Shown piece by piece: positions 33,637 through 42,074 of a stretch of DNA of 64,000 nucleotides (its first letter is position 1; each line of letters opens with the position of its first letter). The position numbers and the translations under genes were made by a program. A model generated the notes under the pieces. It had not been told where the DNA came from. It saw only the letters and a list, made by a program, of their open reading frames with translations, and did not search any database. The DNA is taken from assembly GCF_024498075.1 (NCBI RefSeq), contig NZ_JANHOF010000004.1, positions 62,001 through 126,000 on the forward strand, in the 5' to 3' direction. The DNA comes from Paenibacillus mendelii. Lineage in GTDB: Bacteria; Bacillota; Bacilli; Paenibacillales; Paenibacillaceae.

Positions 33637-34485
33637 TTATTTAAAATTCAATATGTCAAATAATGACTTTCTCTTTTCTTTAGTTCCCCATGTTAATCCC
33701 AATATCACAGGAGGATAATAAACAGGGTTGAACCAAGAATAAGTACCGTCTAATAATAGTTGCCCCAGTAATATTTCATTTTCCTCGTCAACCTTTAATG
33801 CCCATTTTCCGCTATATATTAATTGTCCCTTGTTTTTTTGTACGTAGTTGATAGCTTTCTCAAAATTAAACGTTAGCTTTAGCGATCCGTCGATTTCTTC
33901 ACACATGGAAGCATACTTTTCCTCCTTCTGTTTCCAAGACATCTCCGAGTCCCACATCTCAACGAGTTGATACCCCTCTAGGTGGTTATCCAATAAATTC
34001 TTTAGACGATCAGAGACATATATATTTGGTAATACCCTATTTCCTTCATGTAACATGATTCTGAAGAGATCCTTGTCTTGTACAACATCCTTATAGAACT
34101 CTAACTCTTCATAATCAATTAATTTATTCGAGCTACCCAGACGCTTCTCTTTTGATTGATTGGGGTCAACACAATTTAAAACCGTTAATACATTCAGTAC
34201 ATAAAATTCACCTTCAGAGCTTGTTAATGGCAAGAATTCAACATTTGTGTCAGGAAGCTGCGTAATTATTTCCTTTGCTCGTTCGCTTACAATTAGTGAT
34301 CCACCCACTGCATTCAGGATATCGGAAGGTTTTCCCTTATTATCTAAAACCACGTTGTGGCTTACCCAATTTCGTGACAACGGGCTCGCATCTTGAAGTA
34401 TTTCTCTCAAGTTTTTTCCATCTTCATAATTTTCAAAATTTACAGTGTTGTAGGCTGGGTGATAATCTAGCCACCAAATTTTCAA
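33637..34485 (-). CDS. Imm11/DUF1629-like immunity-type protein
   Basis: About 282 residues from a TTG at 34483-34485 (MKIWWLDYHPAYNTVNFENY); AAGGGGAG lies seven bases in front, so I prefer it to the longer form at 34512. The core LSRNWVSHNVVLDNKGKPSD, ILNAVGGSLIVSERAKEIIT and VEFLPLT...YVLNVLTVLNCVD follows the Imm11 pattern (imm11/DUF1629). The C-terminal part GQLIYSGKWALKVDEENEIL looks like an extra domain. No toxin is adjacent. A role in protection from polymorphic toxins is inferred from the family. Confidence 0.7.
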   Translation of the reverse strand: MKIWWLDYHPAYNTVNFENYEDGKNLREILQDASPLSRNWVSHNVVLDNKGKPSDILNAVGGSLIVSERAKEIITQLPDTNVEFLPLTSSEGEFYVLNVLTVLNCVDPNQSKEKRLGSSNKLIDYEELEFYKDVVQDKDLFRIMLHEGNRVLPNIYVSDRLKNLLDNHLEGYQLVEMWDSEMSWKQKEEKYASMCEEIDGSLKLTFNFEKAINYVQKNKGQLIYSGKWALKVDEENEILLGQLLLDGTYSWFNPVYYPPVILGLTWGTKEKRKSLFDILNFK

Positions 34486-34552
34486 TCTAAAATCTCCCCT
34501 TTGCAATCGCACTATTTCGTTTATTGAAAATTTCTGCTCCCAGGATCATTTC

Positions 34553-34572
34553 AACTATCGTTCTCCGTTAGT
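34553..34572. repeat. Family A repeat core
   Basis: AACTATCGTTCTCCGTTAG. It supplies the stop codon of the frame-restored NUDIX gene. A further core, ACTATCGTTCTCCGCTAGG, is at 35143-35161. Confidence 0.65.
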
Positions 34573-35033
34573 TTTGTGTCTAGAGACGACTAAAGGGTTA
34601 AATATAGTTAGTGAGTGTTTCTTTCCATTTAGAAGGTTCTCCGCAATTTGTTTAATTATACTTTCTCCGCGTAGATCGTATAGATTAGGAATTAACAGAT
34701 CAGATACCCTGATCCACATGGACTGATCTCATTATCTTGTAATTCAAGAGAGCCTCCAATTATTTCGCCGATAAAATGGACCATAATGACTTGAGTATTT
34801 ATGTTGCTCATAAAATTGTAGATCCCTGTTGTCCCTGTAAGTTTTATATCGTATCCCGTCTCTTCTTTTACTTCTCTACGTGCGGCATCAAGGATATCTT
34901 CACCAGTCTCTATTCTTCCTCCTGGAAAGTTCCATTTCTTCCTTACAGAAGGTTTGTTTTCTTTTATCATTAATACCTTATCAGCCTTAAGAATAGATGT
35001 ACTAACAACTAATACAATCCCATTTTGAGTCAT
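34555..35033 (-). pseudogene. NUDIX hydrolase, frameshifted near the C-terminus
   Basis: Start at ATG 35031-35033 (MTQNGIVLVVSTSILKADKV) with AGAGAGGAT upstream. The Nudix box is complete: GGRIETGEDILDAARREVKE followed by ETGYD. After LELQDNEI the frame reads SPCGSGYLIC and stops at 34692; the next frame continues QSMWIRVSDLLIPNLYDLRG and IKQIAENLL, as expected of the family, to a TAG at 34555 inside a family A repeat. One missing base explains it. The catalytic box is intact, so even the short form might be active. Confidence 0.75.
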
Positions 35034-35166
35034 CTTTATCCTCTCTCGTGTAATAGTGCTATAAGGTTGCCTTTTCGGCATCCTCTAAGAAAAAGAACAA
35101 ACTTTCCATCAGAGAGGAGCTATCCCTTGTCGGCAGCTCCACACTATCGTTCTCCGCTAGGACATT

Positions 35167-35718
35167 TTATGCGTTTATTCCAAGCCCAGCTGTTTCAGCC
35201 TCCACCACCGCAACGGCCCGAACCGGGGACCCGTCGCCACAGACGATGCGCAGTGGAAATCCATAAAACATAAAGTCGGTTCCGTCGGGAAGACGATCCA
35301 ATCCCTGAAGCCCCGTATACGTCACAATTCCGATTCCCAACAACGCCCGCTCCAGTTCTTCAGATAGTTCGCCGCCGACGAACGGTGGTCGTAGCGCAGC
35401 GAGTCTGTCAAAGCATTCTAGCCCGACGGAATCGGCGAAAAACAGCCCCCGGCCTTCCGGCCAAGTCGGGTCTTCGATCCGTGCTACGCGCGATGCTCCG
35501 AAAAATCGCTCCAATGGCAGCTCATCCAATGTCGAGGCACCGGGGTGCATGTGTGAAGGCGCGTCCACGTGTGTTCCGGTATGGCTACCCATCGAAAGCT
35601 GCCGCAGCTGCCAGGTATGACACTCGTATGTGTGCACTACCTTGACTTTTACCTCAGGATCGCCGGGATAAACGGGCATGCCGTCCGCAATCGGCAACGA
35701 CAAATCGATCACTCTCAC
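35167..35718 (-). CDS. Cyclase-family metal hydrolase (KynB-like)
   Basis: A 183-residue protein from a GTG at 35718 (AAGGAGGTG ten bases before). It has the N-terminal VIDLSLPIADGMPVYPGDP, the metal motif GSHTGTHVDAPSHMHP (HxGTHxDxPxH), and late strands GIGIVTYTGLQGLDRLP and FPLRIVCGDGSPVRAVAVVE. This is the PF04199 cyclase fold with members such as kynurenine formamidase and isatin hydrolase. It is about 20 residues shorter than KynB. Neither kynurenine pathway gene nor other partner is nearby, so the substrate is open. Confidence 0.82.
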   Translation of the reverse strand: MRVIDLSLPIADGMPVYPGDPEVKVKVVHTYECHTWQLRQLSMGSHTGTHVDAPSHMHPGASTLDELPLERFFGASRVARIEDPTWPEGRGLFFADSVGLECFDRLAALRPPFVGGELSEELERALLGIGIVTYTGLQGLDRLPDGTDFMFYGFPLRIVCGDGSPVRAVAVVEAETAGLGINA

Positions 35719-35801
35719 TCAGGCACCTCCTTTCTGCAAGCTATTATCCAAATTTCTCTTCTGTTTGACTTGAACTATCCCTGTTAGCGTAGTAATTCAA
35801 T

Positions 35802-35972
35802 CTAAAGTCGTCTATTTCTCTTTTCATCTAAATAAATGTCTAGTGCTGCTATTAATCTAATTAATAGCTTGATAATTAAATATAGTGTATATAATCCGAG
35901 CAAAATGAACAGTCCATAGACAATAACCATGATTGGTAAAAACATTGGTAACATTGAAGAAGAAGTAATCAT
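35802..35972 (-). CDS. 56-residue membrane protein
   Basis: From ATG 35970-35972: MITSSSMLPMFLPIMVIVYG, LFILLGLYTLYLIIKLLIRL, then IAALDIYLDEKRNRRL. One long or two short membrane helices and a positively charged tail, which places the tail inside the cell. The upstream AAAGGCGG is a fair ribosome binding site. Short proteins of this shape are common beside phosphotransferase or transcriptional genes in Bacillales; function unknown. Confidence 0.6.
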   Translation of the reverse strand: MITSSSMLPMFLPIMVIVYGLFILLGLYTLYLIIKLLIRLIAALDIYLDEKRNRRL

Positions 35973-36117
35973 ATTCTACCGCCTTTACTTCGAATTTTGG
36001 CGAACAATAATTTTGCCCCCCCTTGTTTTAGGGTCATATACTTTTTTCAATTTTGATAAATAAACCATATTATACCATGAATGAATAGATTGTTGGATCA
36101 ATGCGATTCCCCGTTAT

Positions 36118-36200
36118 CCTGCCTGCCCATTAACGTAGTGAAGGGCTACCACTCGGTAGCCCTTTCAGTATTAAACTATAGTTCTCCGTTAGCGCAACGA
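36118..36200. repeat. Family A repeat, best full-length example
   Basis: CCTGCCTGCCCATTAACG, then AGGGCTACCACTCGGTAGCC (stem-loop with TTTC after it), then TAAACTATAGTTCTCCG and TTAGCGCAACGAAG. Two direct repeats (xCGTTAxCGNA) flank a terminator-like hairpin. Confidence 0.75.
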
Positions 36201-36237
36201 AGCAGTTGAAGGGAGATCCCGCGGCAATACAAAAAGA

Positions 36238-37371
36238 CTAAATATTTCGTTTCTCATACTCAAAGGGTTTTTCACACGAGTAAATTTTATGGAAAAATCC
36301 CCTATACGGGATATCGTCTTCCAGACATTTTATGCGATACGACAACTCCTCGTCACACTCTGGATCTTCGCCGTTGTTCCGCATTACCTCGAATGTATCT
36401 ATAACTATAATACCTTCCATGAGGTTTGCTTGGATAAATAAGGGCAATTTTTCTAACATTGAATCTTCGATCCTGGTCTCGGATCTGTATCCCTCGAGGG
36501 CTGCTTTAAAATAATCATCCATAAACTTTTTACGTTTGCCGGCGTCTGGTTCAAATTGTATCCAGCCCACTCCGTTTGTCCAAAGACTTGCCAGGTCAAA
36601 AATATACCAACAGAAACATGAATTATCGAAATCATATACGGTTATTTGCCCGGTATCAAAATCTATCGAATAATTCCCATCGTTGAGATCAAAATGGATC
36701 ATACCGAAAGACTCACGGTTCCTGTCCATTTCTTCTAAGGTTTTAAGGAGTTGTACCAGCTTCTCCTTGAGCAAAGTTAACGAGCCGGGTATCCGTTTAT
36801 TGATATATTCGTCATTGTATTTGTCAAAAAAACTATACCGGCGATGGACAGGAATATACCCTTTCGATATTTGGTGCAGTTTCCCAAGGACTTTACCACA
36901 ATTATAATAATATTCGGTAATTGGAGCACCTTCCCGATACCGATAATTATATTCCACAAGCATTTTCCCCTTGGCCTTTTTAAACAGGCAGACAAAAATG
37001 GTGTGATTATGATGAGTTATCTCTTCCAGTAGATTCCCCTTCCGGGAGCTGACTACATCCGAGACACTTCCGCCATGCTCAAATAAATACCTGATATACT
37101 CAACTTCGGCCAGAAAATCTTCCCGGCTCCTGTCAGGTAAGAAAGAGATTCTGAGTATTTTTGCATCTTCGCCTTCTTTCTCACAGGTATAAACGACATT
37201 CCGCCCTCCGTCATGTGCCGGAATCAGCTTGATTTCATAGCCTTCTAATCCATACAACTCTGATACTAATGGAAGTAAATATGCATCACTGATTTTAACA
37301 ACCTCGTTATAATTTATAATATCTCCTCCAGTCAAAATTCTTGCAACGACTTCCCACACTGAAATTACCAC
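36238..37371 (-). CDS. Aminoglycoside phosphotransferase-fold kinase
   Basis: A protein of up to 377 residues with the kinase-like APH fold: nucleotide-binding start (NVVYTCEKEGEDAKILRIS), catalytic HFDLNDGNYSIDF (Brenner motif) and DFDN metal site. It belongs to the broad group with CotS/YsxE-like and homoserine-kinase-like proteins rather than true drug-resistance enzymes. The ATG at 37371 lacks a good ribosome binding site; a strong GGAGGAGAT at about 37318-37326 points to a start at or near INYNEVVKISDAYLLP, where no ATG, GTG or TTG stands in the right place. The true start may therefore be rare (ATT/ATA). Confidence 0.78.
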   Translation of the reverse strand: MVISVWEVVARILTGGDIINYNEVVKISDAYLLPLVSELYGLEGYEIKLIPAHDGGRNVVYTCEKEGEDAKILRISFLPDRSREDFLAEVEYIRYLFEHGGSVSDVVSSRKGNLLEEITHHNHTIFVCLFKKAKGKMLVEYNYRYREGAPITEYYYNCGKVLGKLHQISKGYIPVHRRYSFFDKYNDEYINKRIPGSLTLLKEKLVQLLKTLEEMDRNRESFGMIHFDLNDGNYSIDFDTGQITVYDFDNSCFCWYIFDLASLWTNGVGWIQFEPDAGKRKKFMDDYFKAALEGYRSETRIEDSMLEKLPLFIQANLMEGIIVIDTFEVMRNNGEDPECDEELSYRIKCLEDDIPYRGFFHKIYSCEKPFEYEKRNI

Positions 37372-38067
37372 AGAAGAAACCCAAAAATGAAAAAATCCTT
37401 CTGTGGACTTAAATGATAACCACCTTGTTTAACATAGATACGTCACTCCTTTCAGCTTTTTCCGCCTTATATTTTACCTAAAAATGCCAACTATATTCTA
37501 GGGAAACTTTTTATATAATAAATTTTATAATTAGCGCAACGCAGCAGATCGATCGTTCCCCTGGGTTTATACCCTTCGCTAAAGCTGATCGCCCCCTACT
37601 GTAGAAACCAGGTTTAAGCTGGTTGAGATGAACAGATCCCGCATAACAAGCGATGTTGTGGAACTATAAGCAGTGCTTAGGGATTGTCCTCCAAAGGTAT
37701 TCACGTCCCCGGAGGCTGCTTTGTTAAGGAAGAAATAGATCTTCCGTCTTCACTTGTTGCTATCCTCGAGAATTATTGTCAGCATTAACGATTGTTTAAG
37801 CTGTCATATCGTCGGGACTATCGGCGAGAAATGCGAAAAGGAGTTTGCCGCGGCAGCTCCTTCGTTGATATTTGTACGTTACCCAGGAGGAGCAACGCGA
37901 CTCCTCCGAATCCAATGAGTTTTTAATATGATGATCGGATGTTCCGATAGGTGTTATGCTAAGCGCAATCAGACTGCCAAGATACTCCCCTGCAACGATT
38001 CGTTTGGGATGTTTCACATGCGCCCCGCGACGAAATATGATTTAATATACCAAAGGAGCGTGATTCA
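37372..38067. other. Long gene-free stretch with repeats
   Basis: No gene seen in 700 bases. It holds a family A core piece (ATTAGCGCAACGCAGCAG, about 37530-37548) and family C copy 2 at 37546-37592. The AAAGGAGCG before 38068 is the ribosome binding site of the CBS gene. Confidence 0.5.
37546..37592. repeat. Family C repeat, copy 2
   Basis: CGATCGTTCCCCTGGGTTTA then CGCTAAAGCTGATCG; see copy 1 at 14697. It directly follows a family A piece. Confidence 0.6.
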
Positions 38068-38472
38068 ATGGACATCAGATCGTTTTTATATCCCAAGAAC
38101 GAGGTTTCTTACCTCATGACATCCTCTAATATGAAGGAAGCCATGGATAAATTGGAGGCGAGCCACTATACAGCCATTCCGATCTTGGACGACAATGGTT
38201 TATATTTCGGAACGCTATCCGAGGGAGATTTGTTATGGAAGCTAAAAGCCACACCCGGTCTCGGCTTTGATACGATGCACGAAATTCCTGTCATCTCCAT
38301 CAAAAAAAGGATGAAAGTCGAATGCGTTGCAATCAGCGCCGATTTGGACGATATGCTGGCGCTGGCGGCCGATCAGAACTTCGTTCCGGTCGTAGACGCC
38401 GATCGCGTCTTCCTCGGTATTATTCGTCGCAAAGATATAATCGCATACTATACCCGGAATATTGTAGATTAG
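38068..38472 (+). CDS. CBS-domain pair protein
   Basis: A 134-residue protein with two CBS motifs: VSYLMTSSNMKEAMDKLEAS followed by HYTAIPILDDNGLYFGTLSE, and the second around CVAISADLDDMLALAADQ and FVPVVDADRVFLGII. AAAGGAGCG lies before the ATG. CBS pairs bind adenosine nucleotides; B. subtilis DarB (YkuL) binds c-di-AMP and is similar in size. This protein may be such a sensor, but its ligand cannot be told. A strong terminator follows at 38501. Confidence 0.85.
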   Translation: MDIRSFLYPKNEVSYLMTSSNMKEAMDKLEASHYTAIPILDDNGLYFGTLSEGDLLWKLKATPGLGFDTMHEIPVISIKKRMKVECVAISADLDDMLALAADQNFVPVVDADRVFLGIIRRKDIIAYYTRNIVD

Positions 38473-38500
38473 TTGGAAAGACCTGATCTTACGGATCATG

Positions 38501-38527
38501 AAGGCTGCCGTTCGGCAGCCTTATTTT
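38501..38527 (+). terminator. Terminator of the CBS gene
   Basis: AAGGCTGCCG-TT-CGGCAGCCTT, then ATTTTT. Confidence 0.85.
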
Positions 38528-38532
38528 TGTTC

Positions 38533-38800
38533 AGAGTATAGACATTGGTAACGTAGCCGTAATAAGGATCTGGAGATTTCCCTGGCCTTGGTACTTTATG
38601 TATTAATTGCAAATACATATGTGAGATAAGACTTCCATCAATTTCTGCAACCCATATGTACCAATCTCCGCTTTTGATCGCTTTAACCAAGAATTCACTA
38701 CAAATCTGGTGAAATTCCTCAAATGCAACTTTATTATTTGTATGTTCCTCTTCTGAGAAATCCCAACGCAATTGAACAAGATGCGGTACATCACAACAAG
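38533..38800 (-). pseudogene. GNAT acetyltransferase remnant
   Basis: The minus frame reads CDVPHLVQLRWDFSEEEHTN, FLVKAIKSGDWYIWVAEIDG, SLISHMYLQLIHKVPRPGKS and YYGYVTNVYT, the first half of a GNAT domain up to the strand before the acetyl-CoA loop. Instead of RPxxRxxGIG the frame runs into the terminator hairpin of the CBS gene. The 5' end also has no start codon. Confidence 0.7.
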
Positions 38801-38960
38801 GGTAAATGAGGAATTCGGGTTGCTCGATTAGAGAAAAAGTCTTGCCCTATCTAAGAAGTCATACTACATACCAAATAAAGTTGGGTATAAGCCGCTTCCT
38901 GACAAACTTTATTCTCCATACACTAATCCTGTGTATATATCTCAAAGAAAGGAGCCCATT

Positions 38961-39350
38961 ATGAAAATTCCTGTTACCGGATTTGTAATGAATTCTGGAG
39001 GCGACGATACCCATCATTCGCACAAGCTTTATATTACATCCTGGAATGGTACCCCTGTCCATGTTCACGCATTATCAGGGATAACGTCCATTAATGATGG
39101 ACATTCTCATGAGTATGCAAGTTGGACTGCCCCAGCCCCTACCGGTGTTCCGCATGTTCATGGATATCATACTGTCACTTCGTTTAATCAAGGTCATACC
39201 CACCTCATACAAGGAACAACCGGGCCAGCTATTAATCTTACCGGCGGCGGGCACTATCACTTATTTGAGGGATTTACGACGGTTAACGGCACTCATCCTC
39301 ATTCACATGCCTATAGCGGGCGGACAGGTAATGAAGTTAGTAGTATGTAA
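38961..39350 (+). CDS. YmaF-family histidine-rich protein
   Basis: A 129-residue protein, start at ATG 38961 (MKIPVTGFVMNSGGDDTHHS) with AAAGGAG upstream. Its repeated xHxHxxxG pattern (THHSHKLYITSWNG, VHVHALSG, GHSHEYASW, VPHVHGYHT, GHTHLIQG, HPHSHAYSG) is the YmaF signature. The histidines may bind metal ions. YmaF proteins of Bacilli are uncharacterised and are often spore-associated by expression. Single gene with a strong terminator. Confidence 0.85.
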   Translation: MKIPVTGFVMNSGGDDTHHSHKLYITSWNGTPVHVHALSGITSINDGHSHEYASWTAPAPTGVPHVHGYHTVTSFNQGHTHLIQGTTGPAINLTGGGHYHLFEGFTTVNGTHPHSHAYSGRTGNEVSSM

Positions 39351-39360
39351 AGAAATAAGT

Positions 39361-39396
39361 GAAGGACGTACGCTTTACTTTTCTGTACGTCCTTCA
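39361..39396 (+). terminator. Hairpin after the YmaF gene
   Basis: TGAAGGACGTAC paired with GTACGTCCTTCA around GCTTTACTTTTCT. Confidence 0.7.
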
Positions 39397-39555
39397 TGGC
39401 TATGATAATTTGCGCCACTGTTTTACAAGGCGTGGCTAATTGTTCTGGATTCATGGAGTTTATTCCTCCTGTGTACGGCGTTGTCGCTGGAGCTGCGTAC
39501 CCCGGCATGGCAAGTGCCGAATGCGGATTACTAAGTCGAATTTTATCGTAACGAA

Positions 39556-40980
39556 TTATGGAACAATTTCAAAAACAGTACCTTGGTTAAAATCATTTAC
39601 TTTCATAGAGCCATAGACCCCTAAATATAGTCTGGATTGGTTCAGATTCGTCCCCAAACTTACATAATAAGCTGATTGAGACCCAAAATTATATTCGGTT
39701 TCAATAACACTAAAATCATTTCGTCTACAATCCATTCCTACTCTGGTATAAGCTAAAACACCTCTAACCGGAAGTTGAGATTCTTGAGCCCGAGCTAGAT
39801 CGGTAAACACAACATTTCCCGTTAAATCGGGGATTTCATTTCCCATATAGGGCTGGACTCCTGTAAGTGCAGTTGCTCCAAACTTATCGGTTCGGGGATC
39901 TTTATGAAAATAACTAGTTAGAGGCTGAAGACGCCACACTGAAGTTTTTACTGCATCATCGTAATAAGCAATGGTTTTCTCATCCAAAGCCGGATTTTCA
40001 GAGCAGCCTGTAATTATCGAAGTAGGAAAAGCGCCTTCCCACCCTCGCCAGCCAAAGTTAATAAATCCTTCTTGGCCAGGTTCAGAATTCATTGAATAAG
40101 CTTGAATAAGCTGAGTAACCGGTACTGGTTTATAATGAATGAATGAGAAAATCGACTCTACGAGATCCTGTCCGACATTTCCTGCGTATTTGATATATTG
40201 ATTATAAAACCTTTGAAATGAAATGCCTGGTATATTGCGAACTCCTTTGGCAATTACCGTAAGTGTTTCCTGAATAGGTACGGGTAGCTCATCAAAACGT
40301 GTAACTACTGGCGGATTATCGATAAATGTATGCTTAACGACATCAATTTCAATTATTTTACCTGCGATTTCCATATCATCTTGGCTTAAATTAAATGGAT
40401 CATAGCCTGATCCGCCATCACCGGTTGTTAAAACAAGTTTTCCTGTTTCCGGTGAAAAGTTTAAGCTATTGACACCATTATGATTTAAAAATGGTCTTCG
40501 TATACTAAGTAATGTCCGCCGTTTTTGAGGTTGACCATTCGATAGTAGAATCCATTCTTCAACTGTATCAATATGATCATATTGAATTTCTCTATTTATC
40601 CACTTTAGGTTTAAGGTTCTAGAATCACACGGGTTAGGCCTAAAAGATTCAAAAGCACCTGGAAGAGCACCTGGACCTTGGGTTCCAGCTAGTGAATAAT
40701 GGAGATAAAACAGTCCATTGCAATAAAATTCGGGATGAAATGCTAGCCCTAGCAAGCCCCGTTCATCATATCCACCACTAGAATCACCTAGATTTATGAT
40801 TCGTGGGCGAATATCTAAAAAAGTCCTTATAACCCCGTTCCCTATGTAAAAGATCTCTCCTACCTGGGTTGCAATAAATAATCTTTCAATGGAGTCACCC
40901 GGAAGTATAGTTGTTTTCAAAACAGTGGGTAAGTTGATCTTACTTACAATGGGCCGTAAACTAACCTTAACTTTTATCAA
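39556..40980 (-). CDS. Glucose/sorbosone dehydrogenase-like (PQQ-type) propeller protein
   Basis: A 474-residue six-bladed propeller of the GSDH/HHIPL family: LFIATQVGEIFYI, GGYDERGLLGLAFHPEF, NGLFYLHYSL, HNGVNSLNFSPETGKLVLTT then GDGGSGYDP, GVRNIPGISF and INFGWRGWEGAF. Catalytic His of the family lies in HNG; the calcium and quinone sites are harder to judge. There is no signal peptide at the start, which is unusual for this group. The C-terminal blade ends VNDFNQGTVFEI. It may act as a quinone-dependent sugar dehydrogenase, but many family members have no proven activity. Confidence 0.8.
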   Translation of the reverse strand: MIKVKVSLRPIVSKINLPTVLKTTILPGDSIERLFIATQVGEIFYIGNGVIRTFLDIRPRIINLGDSSGGYDERGLLGLAFHPEFYCNGLFYLHYSLAGTQGPGALPGAFESFRPNPCDSRTLNLKWINREIQYDHIDTVEEWILLSNGQPQKRRTLLSIRRPFLNHNGVNSLNFSPETGKLVLTTGDGGSGYDPFNLSQDDMEIAGKIIEIDVVKHTFIDNPPVVTRFDELPVPIQETLTVIAKGVRNIPGISFQRFYNQYIKYAGNVGQDLVESIFSFIHYKPVPVTQLIQAYSMNSEPGQEGFINFGWRGWEGAFPTSIITGCSENPALDEKTIAYYDDAVKTSVWRLQPLTSYFHKDPRTDKFGATALTGVQPYMGNEIPDLTGNVVFTDLARAQESQLPVRGVLAYTRVGMDCRRNDFSVIETEYNFGSQSAYYVSLGTNLNQSRLYLGVYGSMKVNDFNQGTVFEIVP

Positions 40981-41074
40981 ATAACTGTACCCTCCTTCAT
41001 ATTGTTTTCTTTTATAAGAATATGTTTAGAACTGTTCTATTTAGTACCAAATAAGGGTTCACAGTGTCCTTTGT

Positions 41075-41412
41075 CTATAACGACTCGGACGCTTTCTTCA
41101 GGAAGCCGGACAATTGCCCCAAATCCGGCTTATCCCCGTTACGAATCTTGAGCCACTTCCTTTGGGCCGGTCCCTCAAAGCCTTTTGGAATCTCCATACC
41201 TCTGTATTCATGAACATAAAAGCAATCGTATCTTTCGAAGGCGAAATGACAGCAGCGAATTGCCCGTTTTTCAGAAAATGCTGTTCCTTGTATTGAATCT
41301 TCTCTTCAGCTCCGGGAATCGTTTCATGGACCATTTTCCGAAGCTGGCTGCACAATTGAACTTGCAAATGCGGATTGAGATTTTCGAATAATAAAGTCAC
41401 TTCTGGATTCAT
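41075..41412 (-). pseudogene. DUF1801/YdhG-like protein, frameshifted
   Basis: From ATG 41412: MNPEVTLLFENLNPHLQVQL, then ETIPGAEEKIQYKEQHFLKN and FAAVISPSKDTIAFMFMNTE. After FMNTE the frame reads nonsense to 41098, while the shifted frame gives IPKGFEGPAQRKWLKIRNGD and KPDLGQLSGFLKKASES to a stop at 41075-41077, as the family requires. One base is missing or extra near 41192-41200. Confidence 0.75.
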
Positions 41413-41490
41413 TTCAAACTGTCCTCTCATATGGTGATGGGTTTATTAGCTTTCCTGTTGCAGCTTCAATTTTTAGATTCAAAGAACGCG

Positions 41491-41525
41491 AAAAAGCTAC
41501 TCTTGGAGTTTCTCCAACGAGCAGC
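41491..41525 (-). terminator. Terminator of duplicated cassette, copy 2
   Basis: Minus strand GCTGCTCGTTGGAG AAA CTCCAAGAGTAGC then five T. Nearly identical to 12821-12856. Confidence 0.75.
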
Positions 41526-41557
41526 ATCTTAGATTAGATATCATACTGGGCTAAATA

Positions 41558-41677
41558 TCAATCTACATATTCAGGTCTATCATTTTCCTTTTTAAGTACA
41601 AAAGCTGCTCGCGGGAACACTTTTTCCTTCATATTTATAACATCAGCAGCCCATGTAACTTTTGGTTCATCTTTCAT
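41558..41677 (-). CDS. 39-residue small protein of the duplicated cassette
   Basis: From ATG 41677, with GGAG nine bases before it: MKDEPKVTWAADVINMKEKV then FPRAAFVLKKENDRPEYVD. Copy 1 keeps KDEPKVAWADQKYVDFFVAQ. Past the stop here the frame reads YLAQYD, so the ancestral protein was longer and this copy was cut by a stop codon. Not recognised. It follows the 59-residue gene by 18 bases. Confidence 0.5.
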   Translation of the reverse strand: MKDEPKVTWAADVINMKEKVFPRAAFVLKKENDRPEYVD

Positions 41678-41695
41678 CGATTGTTTCTCCTCAGA

Positions 41696-41875
41696 CTATG
41701 CGCTCTGGCTTGGTTTTTTGCGTATGCTTGTTAACTCAAAAGCCTCTTTAGGAATTCCCAGTTCTAGGGCCTTCTTCTTCTTAATCACCATGGCCTGCTG
41801 TAAGCTGGTGGCTTGAAATTCAATAGTGGTGCCGGATGGTTCCTCGAAAGCATAATAGCTCTTTTTATTCGACAT
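41696..41875 (-). CDS. 59-residue conserved small protein, copy 2
   Basis: MSNKKSYYAFEEPSGTTIEF, QATSLQQAMVIKKKKALELG, IPKEAFELTSIRKKPSQSA. It differs from copy 1 (13016-13195) by Asp/Glu at residue 12 and Thr/Lys at 34; most other base changes fall in third positions, so the protein is under selection. Upstream lies a coding end at 41944, downstream the 39-residue gene and the shared terminator. Confidence 0.7.
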   Translation of the reverse strand: MSNKKSYYAFEEPSGTTIEFQATSLQQAMVIKKKKALELGIPKEAFELTSIRKKPSQSA

Positions 41876-41943
41876 TAACTAAGCGCCTCTCCATCTTATT
41901 CTATAATGATAGCTATGTTCTTTCCTGCAGCTAACTAAAATCA

Positions 41944-42060
41944 TTATGTCCACGTATCCTGTTTATAAACACGAATCGTGACATTATTTACAACTTGAAT
42001 GCAAGTACAGCGAGCGATTTCTAAAAAATCCCCTTGCTCTTCGTCCTCGAAGGCGCTTGG
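41944..42060 (-). CDS. Short C-terminal coding end of the duplicated cassette (start unclear)
   Basis: The frame ending at 41944-41946 reads PSAFEDEEQGDFLEIARCTC then IQVVNNVTIRVYKQDTWT. Copy 1 has a related ending (VYNQDTWT). The open frame runs upstream to 42159 over the DUF2935 gene, so the real start is not fixed; it may begin within 42000-42060, or this is a 3' fragment. Confidence 0.4.
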   Translation of the reverse strand, partial: PSAFEDEEQGDFLEIARCTCIQVVNNVTIRVYKQDTWT

Positions 42061-42074
42061 GGATCTCTGTCTGT

